Under the pieces are notes generated by a model. The model made no database searches, was not told the DNA's origin, and was given only the letters and a program-made list of their open reading frames with translations. Positions 29,066 through 38,800 of a stretch of 39,927 nt of DNA are shown here, one piece after another. Position 1 is the first letter of the stretch, and every line of letters begins with the position of its first letter. A program made the translations under genes and the position numbers. The stretch comes from a virus, in IMG/VR virus record IMGVR_UViG_3300037109_000145, positions 1 to 39,927 of that record. The stretch is one strand, 5' to 3'.

Positions 29066-29626
29066 ATGCGCACGCTGCTATTTCTTCTTTCACTCTCACT
29101 TTCCCTTTCACTCGCGGGCGCTGCCGCGCCAGCGGAGCGCCCCGTCTGGTCGCCCCGCATCGTGGCAACCGCCGATGGCACCTTGCTGCGCGTGACACGC
29201 GTCGACGCGATCGACATTGCCTTCGACGTGGTCGCGGCCGATGGCACCGACTCCCACGGCCAGCCGCTCTATCGCACGATTGCGCCGGCGCAGGCCGTCC
29301 CGCCGCTGCCAGGCTACGATCCCGCCACGGCTACCGAGCTGCCCACCGATGCCGCGATCGCCGCGCACATCGCCAGCGAACTGGCCAAGCCGCCTCCGGA
29401 GCCGCCCGTCTATCGCGTGCTGAAGGACACCATCGTCCAGCGCATCAAGGCGGCCGGGAAACTCACCCAGCTCGCCGGCATGATCGCCGGGCTGCCCGCC
29501 GACCAGAAGTTCGAGTTCGATCAAAGCAACTGGTTTTCGAGCAACAACGCCCTGCTCGTCGGCGGCTGCACCCAGCTCGGCCTAGATCCCGCCGAGATCC
29601 TGGCTCCCGATCCTTTGGCGCCGTAA
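29066..29626 (+). CDS. Small secreted or tail-linked protein with repeat-coded signal
   Basis: 186 aa. A signal peptide, MRTLLFLLSLSLSLSLAGA, whose core LSLSLSLSL is coded by the TTTCACTCTCACTTTCCC repeat. A soluble part follows (WSPRIVATADGTLLRVTRVD, DSHGQPLYRTIAP), then a helical segment (KDTIVQRIKAAGKLTQLAGM) and a short end. It begins 2 nt after the fibre-like gene. Function unknown; the C-terminal helical part resembles small tail accessory proteins. Confidence 0.55.
   Translation: MRTLLFLLSLSLSLSLAGAAAPAERPVWSPRIVATADGTLLRVTRVDAIDIAFDVVAADGTDSHGQPLYRTIAPAQAVPPLPGYDPATATELPTDAAIAAHIASELAKPPPEPPVYRVLKDTIVQRIKAAGKLTQLAGMIAGLPADQKFEFDQSNWFSSNNALLVGGCTQLGLDPAEILAPDPLAP
29088..29112 (+). repeat. 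TTTCACTCTCAC repeat inside a signal peptide
   Basis: The repeat lies in frame and codes the hydrophobic LSLSLSLSL core. The same repeat is non-coding before the genes at 13691 and 3690. Confidence 0.85.
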
Positions 29627-29647
29627 CGCCGCGCTGTGCGCGGCTCC

Positions 29648-29686
29648 TCCTCCCTCAGTCCCTCATTCCCTCACTCCCTTCCTCCC
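29648..29686 (+). repeat. CCCTCAGT leader of the chaperone gene
   Basis: CCCTCAGTCCCTCATTCCCT then CACTCCCTTCCTCCC, directly before ATG 29687. Confidence 0.9.
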
Positions 29687-30130
29687 ATGCCTCCCACCAT
29701 TCTCCGCCCGCAAATCACCGTGAAGCTCGCTTCCGGCGAGATCGTCGTCCGCGACCTGCCCTGGCAGGACTCCCTCGAATTCCTCAAACGCCTCTCGGTC
29801 CACGCCAAAGATCTGTTCCAGGGCGCGATCACGATCACCGCGGAAGGCAAACCGCAGGTCGATCTCGCAGTGTTGCTGCCGAAGCTCTCCGATCTCGTGG
29901 TCAATACCGGCGAGCTCGCCGGATTCCTGCTCACGAAGAGCACCGGCAAAGACGAAGCCTGGCTCGCCTCTCTCGGCACGATCGAAGCGGTCGCGCTCCT
30001 GGACGCCGCCCTCGAAGTCAACCTGTCGGAGGGACTCATCGAGCTGGGAAAAAAGGTAGCCGGACGACTGGCTCGGGTCACACCGGCGGGATTGACGACG
30101 AGCGGTACGCCGGACTCGCCGACTTCCTGA
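29687..30130 (+). CDS. Tail assembly chaperone, short form (G-like)
   Basis: 147 aa. Helical and charged (EIVVRDLPWQDSLEFLKRLS, TITAEGKPQVDLAVLLPKLS, ALLDAALEVNLSEGLIELGK), in the place where lambda gpG-like chaperones lie, just before the tape measure. These bind the tape measure and help polymerise the tail. The stop is at 30128-30130. At codon Lys122-Lys123 the frame meets A AAA AAG (30049-30055), where part of the ribosomes would shift to make the long form. It is led by a CCCTCAGT repeat. Confidence 0.7.
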   Translation: MPPTILRPQITVKLASGEIVVRDLPWQDSLEFLKRLSVHAKDLFQGAITITAEGKPQVDLAVLLPKLSDLVVNTGELAGFLLTKSTGKDEAWLASLGTIEAVALLDAALEVNLSEGLIELGKKVAGRLARVTPAGLTTSGTPDSPTS

Positions 30131-30255
30131 TCGCCCAGGGCCATCCCGCGGACGCCGTCCTCTGCCAGCGCCCGTGGGGTTACACCCTGCGCCAGCTACA
30201 TCTCTTCTGCTGCGCCGCCAACGAGCGCATCGAGAAACAAGGTCCGAGGTTTTAG
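29687..30255 (+). CDS. Tail assembly chaperone, -1 frameshift long form (GT-like)
   Basis: 189 aa if the -1 shift at 30049-30055 occurs. After the shared 123 residues the T-like part reads GSRTTGSGHTGGIDDERYAG, LADFLIAQGHPADAVLCQRP and WGYTLRQLHLFCCAANERIE. The T region has no good start of its own and ends at TAG 30253-30255, 42 nt before the tape measure. Overlapping frames with a slippery site are known for lambda G-GT and many siphophage chaperones. Confidence 0.75.
30049..30055 (+). other. -1 ribosomal frameshift site A AAA AAG
   Basis: In the zero frame the codons are GGA AAA AAG; the heptamer A AAA AAG is the efficient E. coli dnaX-type slippery sequence. An SD-like GGAGGG (30028-30033) lies 15 nt upstream. 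Downstream, GCCGG (30059-30063) can pair with CCGGC (30083-30087), with GAC/GTC inside, giving a possible stimulating stem. Confidence 0.8.
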
Positions 30256-30258
30256 CCC

Positions 30259-30297
30259 ACTGTCTACCGTCCGACCGTCTACCGTCCACCGTCACCC
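30259..30297 (+). repeat. ACCGTCCG/ACCGTCT leader of the tape measure gene
   Basis: Repeated CTACCGTCCGACCGTCTACC, then GTCCACCGTCACCC, runs into ATG 30298 with no purine-rich site. Confidence 0.85.
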
Positions 30298-33200
30298 ATG
30301 GGAATGGCCAACACGCTTTCCGTCCTCCTGAACTTCAAGACCGATCTCTCCGGTCTCACGAAGTTCACGGACGCGCTCACCCAGCGGATGGCGTTGGTGA
30401 ACGATCTCAACGCCAAGCTGCAGGGCGGCGCCAACGCGGTTAACTCTGCCCTGCAGGTCGCCGCCGGCTACTTCGCGGTCGGCGCGCTGAAGGACTATGC
30501 GCGCGAGGCGATCGGCGCGCGCCAGTCGCAGGCCGCCCTGGCCCAGGCGCTCAAGCAGACGAAACAGGACTCCACCGCGTACCGCACCGAACTCGCCAGC
30601 CAGGCCACCGCCCTCCAGCAGGTCACGGGTTTGGAAGACGAACAGATCGCCGCCGTGCAGCGGCAGTTGGTTTTCGGCAAGGCCTCGCGCAAGGACATGG
30701 CCGATCTCACCCGGCTCACGCTCGATTTCGCGGCCGCCAAGGAGATCGATGTCGTCTCGGCCGCCAAGGCGGTGGGCAAGGCGCTGCAGGGCGATGGCGA
30801 CGAACTCAAGCGCTACGGTGTCGAGGTCGACCTGGCCAAGGGCAAAGTCGAGGCGCTGCGCGACGGACTCGGCAAATTCGCCGGCCAGGCCGGGCAGAAA
30901 TTCGGTTCCCTGCCTGAGGGCATGCGCGATCTGCAGATCGCTTCGGTCGAGGCCAAAAAGTCCGCTGGCGAGGCCGTGCTCGCGATCGCTGATCCGTTTT
31001 TAAAGGGCTTGGCCGATGGCATCAAGGCGATCAACGGCCAGCTCGATACGATGGCCGAGCACGGCTCGATCGTGAAGGACGTCCTGGTCGGCATGTCCAA
31101 GGCGGCCGGTTCCTTTGTTGGTTCCAATCTCAACTGGCTGCTGACGGCCGCGGCCGGGCTGCTGGCGATCAAGGCGGGCAGCTACCTGGCTGCGCAGGGG
31201 CTGGCAATATTGTCGGGTGGTTTCATGGCGCTCACCGGTACCGGACTGGTCCCCATGCTTGCCCGCTTGATCCCGATCGTGTCGCGGTTTGGCCTTCTCG
31301 CCACTATCGCTGCCGGGGGCTGGCCCGTCGCACTAGCTGCGGGTATCGCCCTTGTCGGCAGCGCACTCGCCGCCCTGGCCATCGGCTCGGTGGTTATCAA
31401 CGGCATCACTGAAGCCCAGCTCGGCCGCCTCGATCGCGAACAGAGAATCCGCGACGCGATCTACGACCAGACCAAATCGCTAAACGAGCAGATCGCGGCC
31501 ATGCGGAATCTCGCCGATGTAAGTGCGGCGAAAAAGAAGGCGGCGGCCGACCTCGAGGAAACGCGCAAGCAGATCAAAGCCCTGGAGGAAGCCCAGACGG
31601 CCTCCGCAAATCGTCCAAAGATTCCCGGCCAGCATTTTTCCTCTAAAGGCTTCAGCGAAGAAGAAGACGCCAAGCTCGAGGCGCTGCGTTTCACTGAAGG
31701 GCTGCAGGCGCGCAAAGTGCAGATGCTGGACTCGCCCGCCTTTCAACAGCGGGTGATCAACGAGAATCAGAAGAAAACCGATGCACAAACGGCAGCCGAT
31801 GCGACCAAGAATTTTGATTCCGGCGCCAACCAGAAACTGCAACAGGAGCTGGAAATCTTCGATATCGAGACGCGCATCCTGGAGGCTAAAGACAGTGGAG
31901 ACACCATCGAAGAAGCGAATCTCACCAGGCTGCGTGACCAATTGAAACTTCGGCAAGCCCTGGTCGGCGTTGCCGGCTCGGACGCGCGGACAAATACCGA
32001 AGCAGAAAAGCTCTCCCAGCAGCGCCTCGATGCCGAGCAGGCCGCCCGCGACAAGAAGCTCGTGGATGAGAAGCGCGCCTCCCAGCTCAAGGTCGACGAC
32101 GCCCGCCAGCTCGCGGACATCGATCTCAGCATCCGCGAGGCCGACGACGCCGGCAACACCGCCGAGGCCGATCGTGAACGCCGCGAGCAGCGCCGGCTGC
32201 AGCTGCGCCGCGAGCTGATCGACGCCTCGGTCGACGATGCCGCCCGGATCGCGGAGGCCAACCAGCTGATCGAGGATCAGCTAGATCTCGAAGATCGCCT
32301 GCTGCAAAAGGAACGCACCCGCCAGAATGAAGAGCGCGCCCTGGAGACCAGACTGGGCGAGATCGCCGACGCCCGCGCGCTCCTGGAGAATAACCGTTAT
32401 CTCTCCGCTGAGCAGAAACGCCAGGCCAGCCTAATTCTCCTGCGCGACGAAAACGCCGCCCTCGATGCCCGCATCGCCAAGCTGCAGGAAGAAAACAAGA
32501 CCGCCTCGCCCGAGGTCGTCAGCCAGAACGCCCAGCGGATCGAAGGCTACAAGCGCACCCGCGCCGGCAACCTCGGCACGATGGAAGCCAACGGCTCCCA
32601 AACCATCGGCCAGGGCATTCGCCAGGGGATGGATGGCCAGGGCGGTTTCATCGACGGTATCGGCACCGCGGCTCAGAACGCCGCCAACGCAGTTACCAGC
32701 ACGCTCAACTCTGCCCTGCAGGGCACGAGCGATATCCTCTACAATCTCGCCACCGGCTCCATGTCTTTCAAACAGGCTTGGGGCGCGGCCACCCTGCAGG
32801 TGGGCCAGCAATTCGCCCGCATGGCGACCGACATGGTCGCAAAAATGATCTGGAAGGCGACGGTCGAGCGCGGCCTGATCGCGATCTGCACCGCTCTGCA
32901 TATCGGCGGCGAAACCGCCAAGACAGGAGCAACTCTCACAGGCGGTGGCATCCGCCTGGGTGTGGCGATCAAGGAAGGACTCGCCGCCGTGTACTCCGGC
33001 GCCGTGGGCGCATTCAAGGCGATGGTTTCGATCCCCTACGTCGGCCCGATCCTCGGCGCGATCGCGATGGCCGCGGCTCTCGCCGGCGGCCTCGCCCTGA
33101 TCGGCAAAATCGGCCACGCCGATGGCGCTATCATTAGCGGTCCAGGTGGATCAACCGACGACCGGATCCCGGCGATGCTCTCGAACGGAGAGGCCGTAAC

Positions 33201-33507
33201 CCGAGCTTCATCTGTCAGTAAATTTGGCAGTTCATTTTTCAATCGGCTCAACGCGGGCATTCTCGATCTCTCTACATTGCCCGGCAACGTCTCCCGCGGC
33301 ATGGCCTCGCCCGCTTACGCCGCGGCTGGAGCAGGCGCCTCCGGAGGCGGGGGCGGCGGAAGTTCGCAGGCGGCCGCAAACGGCTCGGACGTGAAGGTTT
33401 TCAACGCCTTTTTCAACGACCGCCCGTCTGCTGAGCAATGGCTCAGGTCGAAGGACGGAAAGCGCAACCTCATCCAAATGCGCGGCGACCTCGGCCAGGA
33501 GACCTAG
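30298..33507 (+). CDS. Tape measure protein
   Basis: 1069 aa, the longest tail protein but one. It sets tail length; at about 0.15 nm per residue it predicts a tail near 160 nm. The N-terminus (SVLLNFKTDLSGLTKFTDAL) begins a helical domain, followed by hydrophobic segments (about 275-365: LLTAAAGLLAIKAGSYLAAQ, PVALAAGIALVGSALAALAI) and a long charged coiled coil (about 380-770). More hydrophobic helices follow (about 870-945), then a Gly/Ser-rich part. No lytic domain is evident. It is directly after the chaperone. Confidence 0.9.
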   Translation: MGMANTLSVLLNFKTDLSGLTKFTDALTQRMALVNDLNAKLQGGANAVNSALQVAAGYFAVGALKDYAREAIGARQSQAALAQALKQTKQDSTAYRTELASQATALQQVTGLEDEQIAAVQRQLVFGKASRKDMADLTRLTLDFAAAKEIDVVSAAKAVGKALQGDGDELKRYGVEVDLAKGKVEALRDGLGKFAGQAGQKFGSLPEGMRDLQIASVEAKKSAGEAVLAIADPFLKGLADGIKAINGQLDTMAEHGSIVKDVLVGMSKAAGSFVGSNLNWLLTAAAGLLAIKAGSYLAAQGLAILSGGFMALTGTGLVPMLARLIPIVSRFGLLATIAAGGWPVALAAGIALVGSALAALAIGSVVINGITEAQLGRLDREQRIRDAIYDQTKSLNEQIAAMRNLADVSAAKKKAAADLEETRKQIKALEEAQTASANRPKIPGQHFSSKGFSEEEDAKLEALRFTEGLQARKVQMLDSPAFQQRVINENQKKTDAQTAADATKNFDSGANQKLQQELEIFDIETRILEAKDSGDTIEEANLTRLRDQLKLRQALVGVAGSDARTNTEAEKLSQQRLDAEQAARDKKLVDEKRASQLKVDDARQLADIDLSIREADDAGNTAEADRERREQRRLQLRRELIDASVDDAARIAEANQLIEDQLDLEDRLLQKERTRQNEERALETRLGEIADARALLENNRYLSAEQKRQASLILLRDENAALDARIAKLQEENKTASPEVVSQNAQRIEGYKRTRAGNLGTMEANGSQTIGQGIRQGMDGQGGFIDGIGTAAQNAANAVTSTLNSALQGTSDILYNLATGSMSFKQAWGAATLQVGQQFARMATDMVAKMIWKATVERGLIAICTALHIGGETAKTGATLTGGGIRLGVAIKEGLAAVYSGAVGAFKAMVSIPYVGPILGAIAMAAALAGGLALIGKIGHADGAIISGPGGSTDDRIPAMLSNGEAVTRASSVSKFGSSFFNRLNAGILDLSTLPGNVSRGMASPAYAAAGAGASGGGGGGSSQAAANGSDVKVFNAFFNDRPSAEQWLRSKDGKRNLIQMRGDLGQET

Positions 33508-33510
33508 CCC

Positions 33511-35340
33511 GTGTCGTTTTTCCACCGCACGGTTTTTCTCGGTCACGATCTGGCGCTCTTTCTGCCGGATCCGAATTGGCGCTGGTCGCTGGAAATCACC
33601 CACCGCCTCATCACCGAGATCGAGACCGGCGGCACTTCGCGCGAGAACCGACGCCCGAAGCACTATTTCCTCCGCCACGAATTGGGCGCGACCTGGACGT
33701 TCCCCCGGACGGAGACCGCCGACCTGCAGGCGGCGCTCTGGAACCTCGCCACGCCGGTTGAAGGCGAACGCGTTTACGTGGGGCTGCCGATCTTCGTCGA
33801 CCAGCTCGCACCGGCGCGCTGGGCCGAGAAGATCTACGACGCGCAGTGGGTGCTCAATTACGACGAGACCGGCTACTCGCTCCACGCGCGCGACGATCTG
33901 CCCGAGGCTCCCGTTCGGCGGTGGTTTGCGCCCCTCATTGTCGGCCGCCTGCAGCAGCGCCCGAAGCTCACTCCTCTCGACGACCAAAAGGCGCAAGCTG
34001 CGTTGCGCCTGGTCGAGAGATCGCCGTGGGATTTCCGCATTGCGCCCGCGACCCAGGCGGTCGGGGCTGATTGGCCGGAGGCGCTGGACGCCAACTGGCG
34101 CGAGCTGCCCCAGGACTGGACGGAAGACGTGATCGTGTACCAGGACGTGGGCGCCGGCCGCGTAGAGGCCCTCGATGGCCAGGAGGGCGCCGTAAACCGC
34201 GCGCAGAGCTTCCTCGTCACGCTCGCGAATCGAGCGCAGGCGCGCACGCTGATCAACTTCTTCTATGCGCGCAAAGGCTGCGTGCAGGCGTTCAATGCGC
34301 CGTGGTTGTTGCGGCCGGGTGCCGATCTGCCGGAGACGCCGCACACCACGAAAACGCGCTTCGCCGAAGATACGCTCAAGCTGACCTATACGAGCGACGA
34401 GTGCGCCAGCGCCAAGATCGCGATGCGCCAGGTGCCGTGGGAGATCGCCGGCGTCGCCGGCGAGACGCCTGAGCAAGCGGCCGACGCCTACTACTACAAG
34501 TTCTTCCTCGACGTCGACGGTGGCCCGGTTGTGTGGCGCTTCACCAACTGGGAACACGACCTGGTGCGCACCGAGAGCGGGGCGCCGGCGACCTACCGGG
34601 GCGACGTGAACGCGTTCTTCCAGCACGACAAGATCACGCACGCCACCGATCTTTCCGACGAACCCGTGACCCTCGGCTCGTGGATCTTCGCCGGCAACCC
34701 GCTCGTGCGGGTGATTCAGCGCGTGCTCGACGTGCCGCTGCAACTCGAAATTTGGAAGGGCGATCCGGCCTACCCTAACGCGGCGCAACTCGTGTATAGC
34801 GGCGAGGTGCTCGATGCCGACTCCGAGGGCCGCCGACTGTCGGCGGCGACGTCCGTCCTCGGCGGGCTGCTCGACGTGAAGGTGCCAAACTTCTTCTTCG
34901 GCCCGGTCTGCAATTACGGCTTCTGCAGCGTCGGCTGCACGCTCGATTCCGCAGATTGGCTCCTCGCCGGCACGATCGAGAGCCAGGTCGGCAGCGATCT
35001 CACGATCGCCGTGACGAGCAATCCGCCGGCTGCCGCGCTGGGCAATGACTACTTCGCCAAGGCGTGGGTGAAGAGCGGCACGGGCGAAAACTACGAACTG
35101 CGCCAGATCGTGCGGTCGCTGGATCTCGGCGGCGGCCGGCAGCAGTTCAAGCTCAAGCGCCCGCTGCGCCAGGTGGTCGTAAACGCAGCGGTGACGTTCC
35201 GTCCCTATTGCTCGGGCACGCGCGCCGAGTGCGACGAGAAATACGGCAACTATATCAACTTCGGCGCGCACCCGCACATCGGCCCGCAAAACCTCAGCGT
35301 GCCGACCCGTGAGGAGAGCGCCCAGACCGGCAAGAAGTAA
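33511..35340 (+). CDS. Tail tip hub protein (DUF2163/BR0599-like)
   Basis: 609 aa from a GTG start 3 nt after the tape measure. It resembles the GTA orfg13 type: a beta-rich first part (HRTVFLGHDLALFLPDP, NWRWSLEITHRLITEIETGG), a middle with RAQARTLINFFYARKG, and a C-terminal BR0599-like domain with CNYGFCSVGCTLDSADW, DYFAKAWVKSGTGENYEL and FRPYCSGTRAECDEKYGN. In GTA/D3112-like tails this protein joins the tip to the peptidase and J-like protein, and the next two genes are those. The C-terminal Cys are probably a metal or iron-sulfur-like site. Confidence 0.75.
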   Translation: MSFFHRTVFLGHDLALFLPDPNWRWSLEITHRLITEIETGGTSRENRRPKHYFLRHELGATWTFPRTETADLQAALWNLATPVEGERVYVGLPIFVDQLAPARWAEKIYDAQWVLNYDETGYSLHARDDLPEAPVRRWFAPLIVGRLQQRPKLTPLDDQKAQAALRLVERSPWDFRIAPATQAVGADWPEALDANWRELPQDWTEDVIVYQDVGAGRVEALDGQEGAVNRAQSFLVTLANRAQARTLINFFYARKGCVQAFNAPWLLRPGADLPETPHTTKTRFAEDTLKLTYTSDECASAKIAMRQVPWEIAGVAGETPEQAADAYYYKFFLDVDGGPVVWRFTNWEHDLVRTESGAPATYRGDVNAFFQHDKITHATDLSDEPVTLGSWIFAGNPLVRVIQRVLDVPLQLEIWKGDPAYPNAAQLVYSGEVLDADSEGRRLSAATSVLGGLLDVKVPNFFFGPVCNYGFCSVGCTLDSADWLLAGTIESQVGSDLTIAVTSNPPAAALGNDYFAKAWVKSGTGENYELRQIVRSLDLGGGRQQFKLKRPLRQVVVNAAVTFRPYCSGTRAECDEKYGNYINFGAHPHIGPQNLSVPTREESAQTGKK

Positions 35341-35357
35341 CCCTCCAACGATTCACC

Positions 35358-35876
35358 ATGAAACCATTCTTCGCTGAACAATCCCGCCAGGACGCACTCT
35401 GGGCCGAGGGCAAAAAATGGGAGCATACGCCGTTCTTCGCCAACGCCGCGTCGCTCGGTCACGGCGTCGGTTGTGTCGAGCTCATCCACGAGATGATGAC
35501 TGCGCCCACGGTGGCCGCGACGCCGCGCCTCGATCCGCTGCCACGCTATACGCTCGACCACGGCCATCACGCCACGAACTCGCAGCTCCTGCGCTTCCTC
35601 TTGGATCACCCGGCGTTGCGCGGTCGCCTCGTGTTCGTGCCTTTCGAGGCTCCACGCCTGCCGGGCGACATGCTCGGGGTCATGAGCGGCCAGCTCGATC
35701 ATCACCTCGCGTGTGTGCTGCCCTGGAACAAGGTCATCCACGCGATCGAGGGGCCGGGCGTGGTCATTCACGAACTCGCCGACGACAAGCTTACCCGGCG
35801 CACGCTCTACGTGCTGCGCTTCCTGGAAGTCTTTCCCGCCTCACCGTCTTCCGGGTCTTCCTCGTCTTCCGTATGA
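35358..35876 (+). CDS. NlpC/P60-like tail tip peptidase
   Basis: 172 aa. KKWEHTPFFANAASLGHGVG then CVELIHEMM gives the NlpC/P60 N-terminus with catalytic Cys39; His115 or His116 (QLDHHLACVLPW) and His128 (VIHAIEG) are the remaining candidates. GTA and D3112-like tails carry such peptidases between the hub and the J-like protein, where they probably cut peptide cross-links in peptidoglycan during entry. The Ser-rich C-terminus (SPSSGSSSSSV) is low in complexity. The end overlaps the J-like ATG. Confidence 0.7.
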   Translation: MKPFFAEQSRQDALWAEGKKWEHTPFFANAASLGHGVGCVELIHEMMTAPTVAATPRLDPLPRYTLDHGHHATNSQLLRFLLDHPALRGRLVFVPFEAPRLPGDMLGVMSGQLDHHLACVLPWNKVIHAIEGPGVVIHELADDKLTRRTLYVLRFLEVFPASPSSGSSSSSV

Positions 35877-38800
35877 GCTTTGGTGGAAAAGCCAACCTTC
35901 CCACGAAGTCGCCGAAGACGGCCGGCCTCGATGCGAGCGACACTTCGACCAACGAACAGGCCGTGCCGGTGCCGTGGTGGATCGGGCCGGACGCCCGGCC
36001 GCTGACGTGGATCGTGCCCGAGGTCTATAATCAGCGTACCGTCGAAGTCCGCCAGAAGGTTTCCAAGGGCAAGGAGCAGGTGGTCGGTCACCAGTACTAT
36101 GGCGACGTCGCCGGCATCGCCGGCCTGGGCCTGTTGCGCTGCCTGCGCTGGATCGAGAGCAATGGCGATCTGGTGTGGACGGGCTGCATCGTGAGGCCGG
36201 ACAATCCGACGCATCCCGACTACTGGCGCGTGCTCGTCACGACGTCGGTGGGGAAGTTCTATATCTATTGGGGCCGGCCAAACCAGCCGATCGACGACAT
36301 CCTGCTCGGGCCGCTGGGCAACGCCAACGCGACACTGCGGCATCCGGCGTATCGTCATCAAATCCTCGTCGTCATCATCGACTACTATCTCGGCGATGGC
36401 AGTGGTGCGGTGCCCAACACGCGCATTGGCGGCGATCGCGAGCCGCGGCCGGCGGTGGGCAATTTCCCGGCGATAGGCAACGCCACGCAGGGCGAGAGCA
36501 TCGTCGCGGGCATGCTCGAGCTGGCCACGAGCCCGATCTTCGGTGCGGGCATTCCGGAGGCTCGCTTCAATGCTGCCGAATGGGAAGCGCTCTCAGCGGC
36601 GGTGATCGCGCGGGCCGGCTGCTACGCGCCCTCGCTCGATCGGGCGCGGCCTTTGCGCGACATCGTGAAGGATTTTCAGGGCTACTACGATGGGTTCTGC
36701 CGCATCGAAAACGGCCTGCTGCGCCCCGGATTCTTCCCGCACGACGGCACCGTGCCGGCGGGACTGACCGAGTTGTCGGTGCATGACTTCGTGGAACAGC
36801 CGCGCGTAAAGGCCGGCACGCCCTCGAAGACGATCAACGACGTTCTCATCGTCTATCGCGACGGCGGCGACCTGCTGAAGAAGAAACCGGTCAGCGACTC
36901 CGCCTCCGACAACGTGGAGGCTCGACACGCACACGAGACGGCCTCCGTGGAAATGCTCGCCATCATCGATCCGCAGCAGGCGCACGCCTTCGCCGCCGAA
37001 GCCGCCGCCACGGGCGCGGAAAGCGAATGGGATGGCTCGATCAAGGTACGGCGTCCGCGTGCCGTGTGGGCCAGCGGACAGCCCCTGCAGGCGGGCGACA
37101 ACTTCAACCTCGATCTGATCGCGCCCGAGGTGGACCAGGTGTCGCGCATCATGAAGCGCACCGATCCTTACACCGGCTCGCCCACGCTGGAGATCGTCGC
37201 CGAGCGCGGCGTGTACCCCACGCCCTATTTACGGCCCGCGGATCTGCGGCCGGCGATCGGCAAGGTCGTGCCGCTGGCGATCGCACACGCGCGCATCTTC
37301 GAGCTGACGCCGGCACTCGCCGGCACACCGATCGGCCTGCCGGTGAGTGTGCTCGCGTTGCGCCCCCGCGCGGAGTTCGACGAGATCCCGCTCACTACGG
37401 CGAACGTGCTCGGGTTCAATCTGTGGTATTCCGCGACGGGTGCCTCCTACGACTCGCTCGGCCACATGGTGGGCTGGGCGATGCGCGGCACGCTGCGGAC
37501 GGCTCTGGCCAACTCCACGGCCGACGCGACGGTACAGCTCGCGATGGATGCCGACAATCTCGACCTCGGCCGCCTCGCGTCGCAGAGCGCGGAAGGCCAG
37601 GCCAACGACAACCTGCTCGTCGTGATCGGCGATGAAGTCTTTTCGAGTGGGGCCATCTCGCTCAGCGCGCTCAACTACGACTACGCCTGCAAGCGGGCGC
37701 GCCAGGGATCACTGCCGGCGGCACACGCGCAGAATGCCGAGGTGTGGGTCATCTACCGCGACGAGCTGGCTGTGTTCACCCACAAGCGTTTTGTCGAGGA
37801 TCAGGACCGCACCTTCAAGCTGCAGCCCTATACTTCGTCGGCGATCATCGAGCTGGCCGACGTGGAACCGCTGACCTACCACTTCCGCGATCGCGCGGAC
37901 GAACTCCCTGTCGTCGTGATCAACGCGATGGCGGCGGGATTGAAGGTGGGCCTGGCGTATTCCGTCTCGGGTTCCATCTCCGATGTGAACGGAGACCTGG
38001 CGTCGTTTCAGGTCAACGCGGTACGGCTCACCGGAACGGGCGGCGCGGTTGACCAGGAAGTCACGCTGCAGTCCGGCGAGTTCGCGCCGGACGACAAGGC
38101 ACTCTATACGTTCAAGGCGCCGGTCGTGTTTCCGATGGCGGGGATCTGGCTCATTGTCGTGCGCGCTTACGACGAGCGGGTCGGCTTCACGGAAGCGCAA
38201 ACCGCCGAGCTGACCGTAGCGCTTGGCAACGGAGGCTACGGGCCGGACGACGGCATCACGCCGAACGCGGTGACAGGGGTGAGTGTGACTTCTGGCCTTG
38301 AGGCGCTCATTTTGCAGTGGACCAACCCCACCAACACGCCGCTGCGGTACATCTACCTCTACGAGAGCACAACGGCGGTGAAGCCAGCGAATCCGTCGTT
38401 TATCGTGATCGCGCCGCAGGGGTTCTATTTCCGCACGGGTTTACCGGAGGGGGCGGTGCGCTACTACTGGCTCGAAGTCGAGGGAATGAATGGTCGAAAG
38501 AGTGCTGTCAGCGGGCCGCACTCCGCCACGGTTCTCACCTGGCCGGTGGTCGATGATATCAATTCTCGCCTCAGCGTGAAGGTGCTTCGGCAGGCCACTG
38601 CGCCGGACGACCCGAATGTTGGCGATCTCTGGTTCGATACCACGAATCAAAACCAACCCAAGGTGTGGAATGGAAGCGCCTGGATCGCAGCCCGCGACGC
38701 GCTGATCACGACGCTCAACAGTCAGGTTAACGACTCGACGACAGGGCTGGCGGCAACGCGGGCGGAAGTGTTCAGTGGAGCGGCCACCTGGGCGGATGCC

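Noticed and set aside
35417-35872. Upstream extension of the J-like frame
   Set aside because: It overlaps the peptidase gene in another frame, is Arg/Pro-rich, and the ATGA at 35873 gives a coupled start.
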